The position numbers and the translations under genes are program-made. Below, piece by piece: positions 62,004 through 64,000 of a DNA stretch of 64,000 bases. The notes under the pieces are model-generated. The model did no database searches. It was given only the letters and a program-made list of their open reading frames with translations, and was not told where the DNA came from. The first letter of the stretch is position 1; every line of letters begins with the position of its first letter. Origin of the DNA: Dirofilaria immitis (lineage: Eukaryota; Nematoda; Chromadorea; Rhabditida; Onchocercidae); contig JAKNDB010000109.1 in assembly GCA_024305405.1 (NCBI GenBank), positions 3,100,001 through 3,164,000 on the forward strand, in the 5' to 3' direction.

Positions 62004-64000
62004 TTACAACTCATCGAGGTAGGGCACTTGGTAAATATTTCCATAAGAGGCAAAAGTCAGGTTTGATTTCATTTGGTCCGCTGCCTGCAGTTAAAATAAT
62101 TATATAATGGTCTAACAAATCATAAGCGGTAGAAAGTTTGTATACATTACTCATGATATTTCTTCCAGAAATCGCAAAAGAAATTTCAAAGTCTGGAAAG
62201 AATTTCTTGGCTGGAATGTCATCAGAAGCAATGCATCATTGTTTATGGTAAAAAATTCTCTTCATCCGACCTTTGTAATATCAGCCATGCTGATAAACGT
62301 TATTTCTCGCAATAAATCGGAAACAGTTTCTGCTTTACCAGTTGCGAGTATTTGTGCAGCGCGATCTAATACCATATTTTCAGCTGATTCAGTTTGATTT
62401 AGAAACGTTCATTGTAGCCGTGTTTCTGAATCATTAGTCAAATATAGGACAAGAGAAGTTCATCATTCCAGAAGCTTCATAATGAAACTATAGCGATAAA
62501 TTGAGAAGCGATGACCAAAAAAAGGAGAAAAATAAGAATGCTAACTTCGCTGCTTGGAGCGCAGAATCATCAACTGTGAATGATTTTAAGGCTTTTATTG
62601 CTGCATCACATAGACGGCCGATGTGATCCGCTTCGGAAACGATATAAACACCAACAAGCCCTTCATCCGCATATACTTCAGATATAGAAGAGATGCCGAA
62701 CGGATAACCGCTTGAGGCTTTCTGAAGAAATCATAGAGAGTTCTCTGTATATCAGTAGTAATAATACTGGTCATCAAATTTTAATATTCTCCATCGAAAA
62801 CAATAATGAACAAACAAAAACAAATTTAGAAAAAATCCACATGTACAACCTACATAGACTGCTTTTGTTACCGTCCCTTGTCCAACACCTACAGCATACT
62901 TTGCTGCAGCACCCTGGCCAATAAAAGCACTCAAAACTGCTTGTACAGCTAAACTCTGAAACTCGTAGTTTGATTCATTGCGTTTGACTCAAATTCACCA
63001 GTGAAGATACATAGAGCTTGAATTTATAACATATAAATATATTAGGCACCTGATTGTATCGCGCTTCACTCGCTATGGAAAATCGTACCTCTGCATCAGA
63101 AGGCTTGTTATTGGAACTTCCGGTTATTCTTCAATAACAAGAAAAGAGTATGGGCCGGTCATCGTATGGATTTTTCTTAAATGATTACCTTGAGATTTTT
63201 CAAAGAAGCTCCTTTACCAACAATCGCAACGTGAGCTTCCTAATTAAACTTTTATGACGTTTCTTCCGCCATAATATGGGGATGGTTTTGGTGAAACTGA
63301 ATTCCCTTCAGATAACGTGAATTGACTACTTGCGTAATCTAATATTTGATCGTGAGAAATATTCACTCCTACAAGCACAGCGTTTCCAGTCACCATTTGT
63401 GAAGCCTGAAAAGTAGTGCTGAGAGTGAAATGAGGACGTCGCTAAAATTTCAACATATGAAAAATGACCATGCAAAATATAAAAGGCAATTTAATATATA
63501 TGTCAAAAATACTGCGAATTTTTCCATTTTTCGGTGACTGAATTTGCCAGTACTTTCTTCCTTTGCATATAAATAATTTCCGAGGGAACCATTTCGAAAT
63601 GCCGCCTAAAGACTGGTAAGTATCACTTATCTTTTGCTCTGATAATTAGATAATTACATAACACATATCACCAGATACTCTTCGATCAACATTTTAGCGA
63701 AAAACACAATAACATTAAAATCCATAAGCCGAAATATCACGTCATGTAAATCCTCGACGAGCACGTCGTACGCTTTAAGATAGTTGCGATCGATCCTTAA
63801 TGTTTCACTGGAGTCTTCAACATCCCATGGTTTGAATGCTGGTTGAGCTAACTCTCCTAATAAAGACAATCCTACCGCCGCACGATTTCTAATTACTGAC
63901 ATTTGCACTGCCAGCAGATCACGTGTCATCACTGCATTCTGAAAATTTCTGGCACCAGTAAATCTGAAAAGATTTTCAGGTTTTTAAAAATTACTTCTAC
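62004..64000 (-). CDS. uqcrc2: Ubiquinol-cytochrome c reductase core protein 2 (UQCRC2), 5' end outside window
   Basis: Core subunit 2 of respiratory complex III, a catalytically inactive relative of the mitochondrial processing peptidase (M16 family) on the matrix side. Exons from the right edge: FTGARNFQ, VMTRDLLAVQMSVIRNRAA with LLGELAQPAFKPWDVED and KAYDVLVEDLHD (63.7-63.98 kb), AAFRNGSLGNYLYAKEES (63.55-63.62 kb), MVTGNAVLVGVNISHDQILD (63.3-63.4 kb), AHVAIVGKGASLKNLK (63.2 kb), VRFSIASEARYNQ (63.1 kb), LAVQAVLSAFIGQGAAAKYA (62.9 kb), YPFGISSISEVYADEGLVGV (62.65-62.7 kb), MVLDRAAQILATG with LLREITFISMAD (62.3-62.4 kb), and a last exon ASYGNIYQVPYLDEL to TAA 62004; vertebrate UQCRC2 ends with a similar DEL. 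The frame is disturbed near 63250-63275. The start codon and presequence lie beyond 64000. Confidence 0.9.

Noticed and set aside
1..64000. Bacterial (for example Wolbachia-derived) insert, CRISPR array or intact transposon
   Set aside because: No prokaryote-like long frames, regular spaced repeats, terminal inverted repeats with a transposase, or reverse transcriptase motifs were seen.

Overview
The window reads as nuclear DNA of a nematode, most likely a spirurid or filarial-type (clade III) worm. The evidence is an A+T-rich background, genes split into many small exons by introns of roughly 100 to 1,000 bases with GT...TTTCAG/TTTAG borders, acceptor-like TTTCAG sites directly before several start codons (consistent with spliced-leader trans-splicing), and eukaryote-only gene families throughout. 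The species assignment is an inference. I saw no bacterial operons, CRISPR arrays, tRNA or rRNA genes, or intact mobile elements.

Layout: 1-6.7 kb holds no recognisable gene but carries dispersed and diverged repeats. On the minus strand follow a ubiquitin-like/AN1 zinc finger protein (ZFAND4-like, 6.8-9.7 kb) and a secreted frizzled-related protein (11.4-14.1 kb). On the plus strand come an HMG-box protein of the TFAM type (17.1-18.1 kb) and a secreted FKBP prolyl isomerase (19.3-20.5 kb). The minus strand then carries selenophosphate synthetase (20.7-23.1 kb) and the spindle checkpoint protein MAD2 (24.0-26.1 kb). The plus strand carries COX10 heme farnesyltransferase (27.2-29.1 kb), an MGAT4-type N-acetylglucosaminyltransferase (31.4-35.3 kb), a fatty acyl-CoA reductase (36.9-40.2 kb), a fragment of a CNDP2-like dipeptidase (42.4-43.1 kb), the DEAD-box helicase DDX20/Gemin3 (44.8-49.4 kb) and a branched-chain aminotransferase (54.4-57.1 kb). 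The minus strand ends with a GH29 alpha-L-fucosidase (57.5-60.8 kb) and the 3' part of the complex III core protein 2 gene (62.0 kb to beyond the window edge).

The genes are mostly unrelated housekeeping functions. Four are probably mitochondrial: TFAM-like, COX10, the aminotransferase (its N-terminus looks like a presequence) and UQCRC2. The others cover Wnt signalling, glycan processing, lipid reduction, selenium metabolism, mitotic checkpoint and snRNP assembly.

The most striking observation is technical. At least nine genes need an inserted base to keep frame, and every one I could place is a single missing A or T in an A/T run, sometimes inside an invariant motif such as the helicase Walker A. 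This points to homopolymer deletions in the assembly rather than a cluster of pseudogenes, and any automatic annotation of this region would be badly broken by it. I found no convincing new biological system. Exon borders are my reading of splice motifs and homology remembered from the families, not an alignment.
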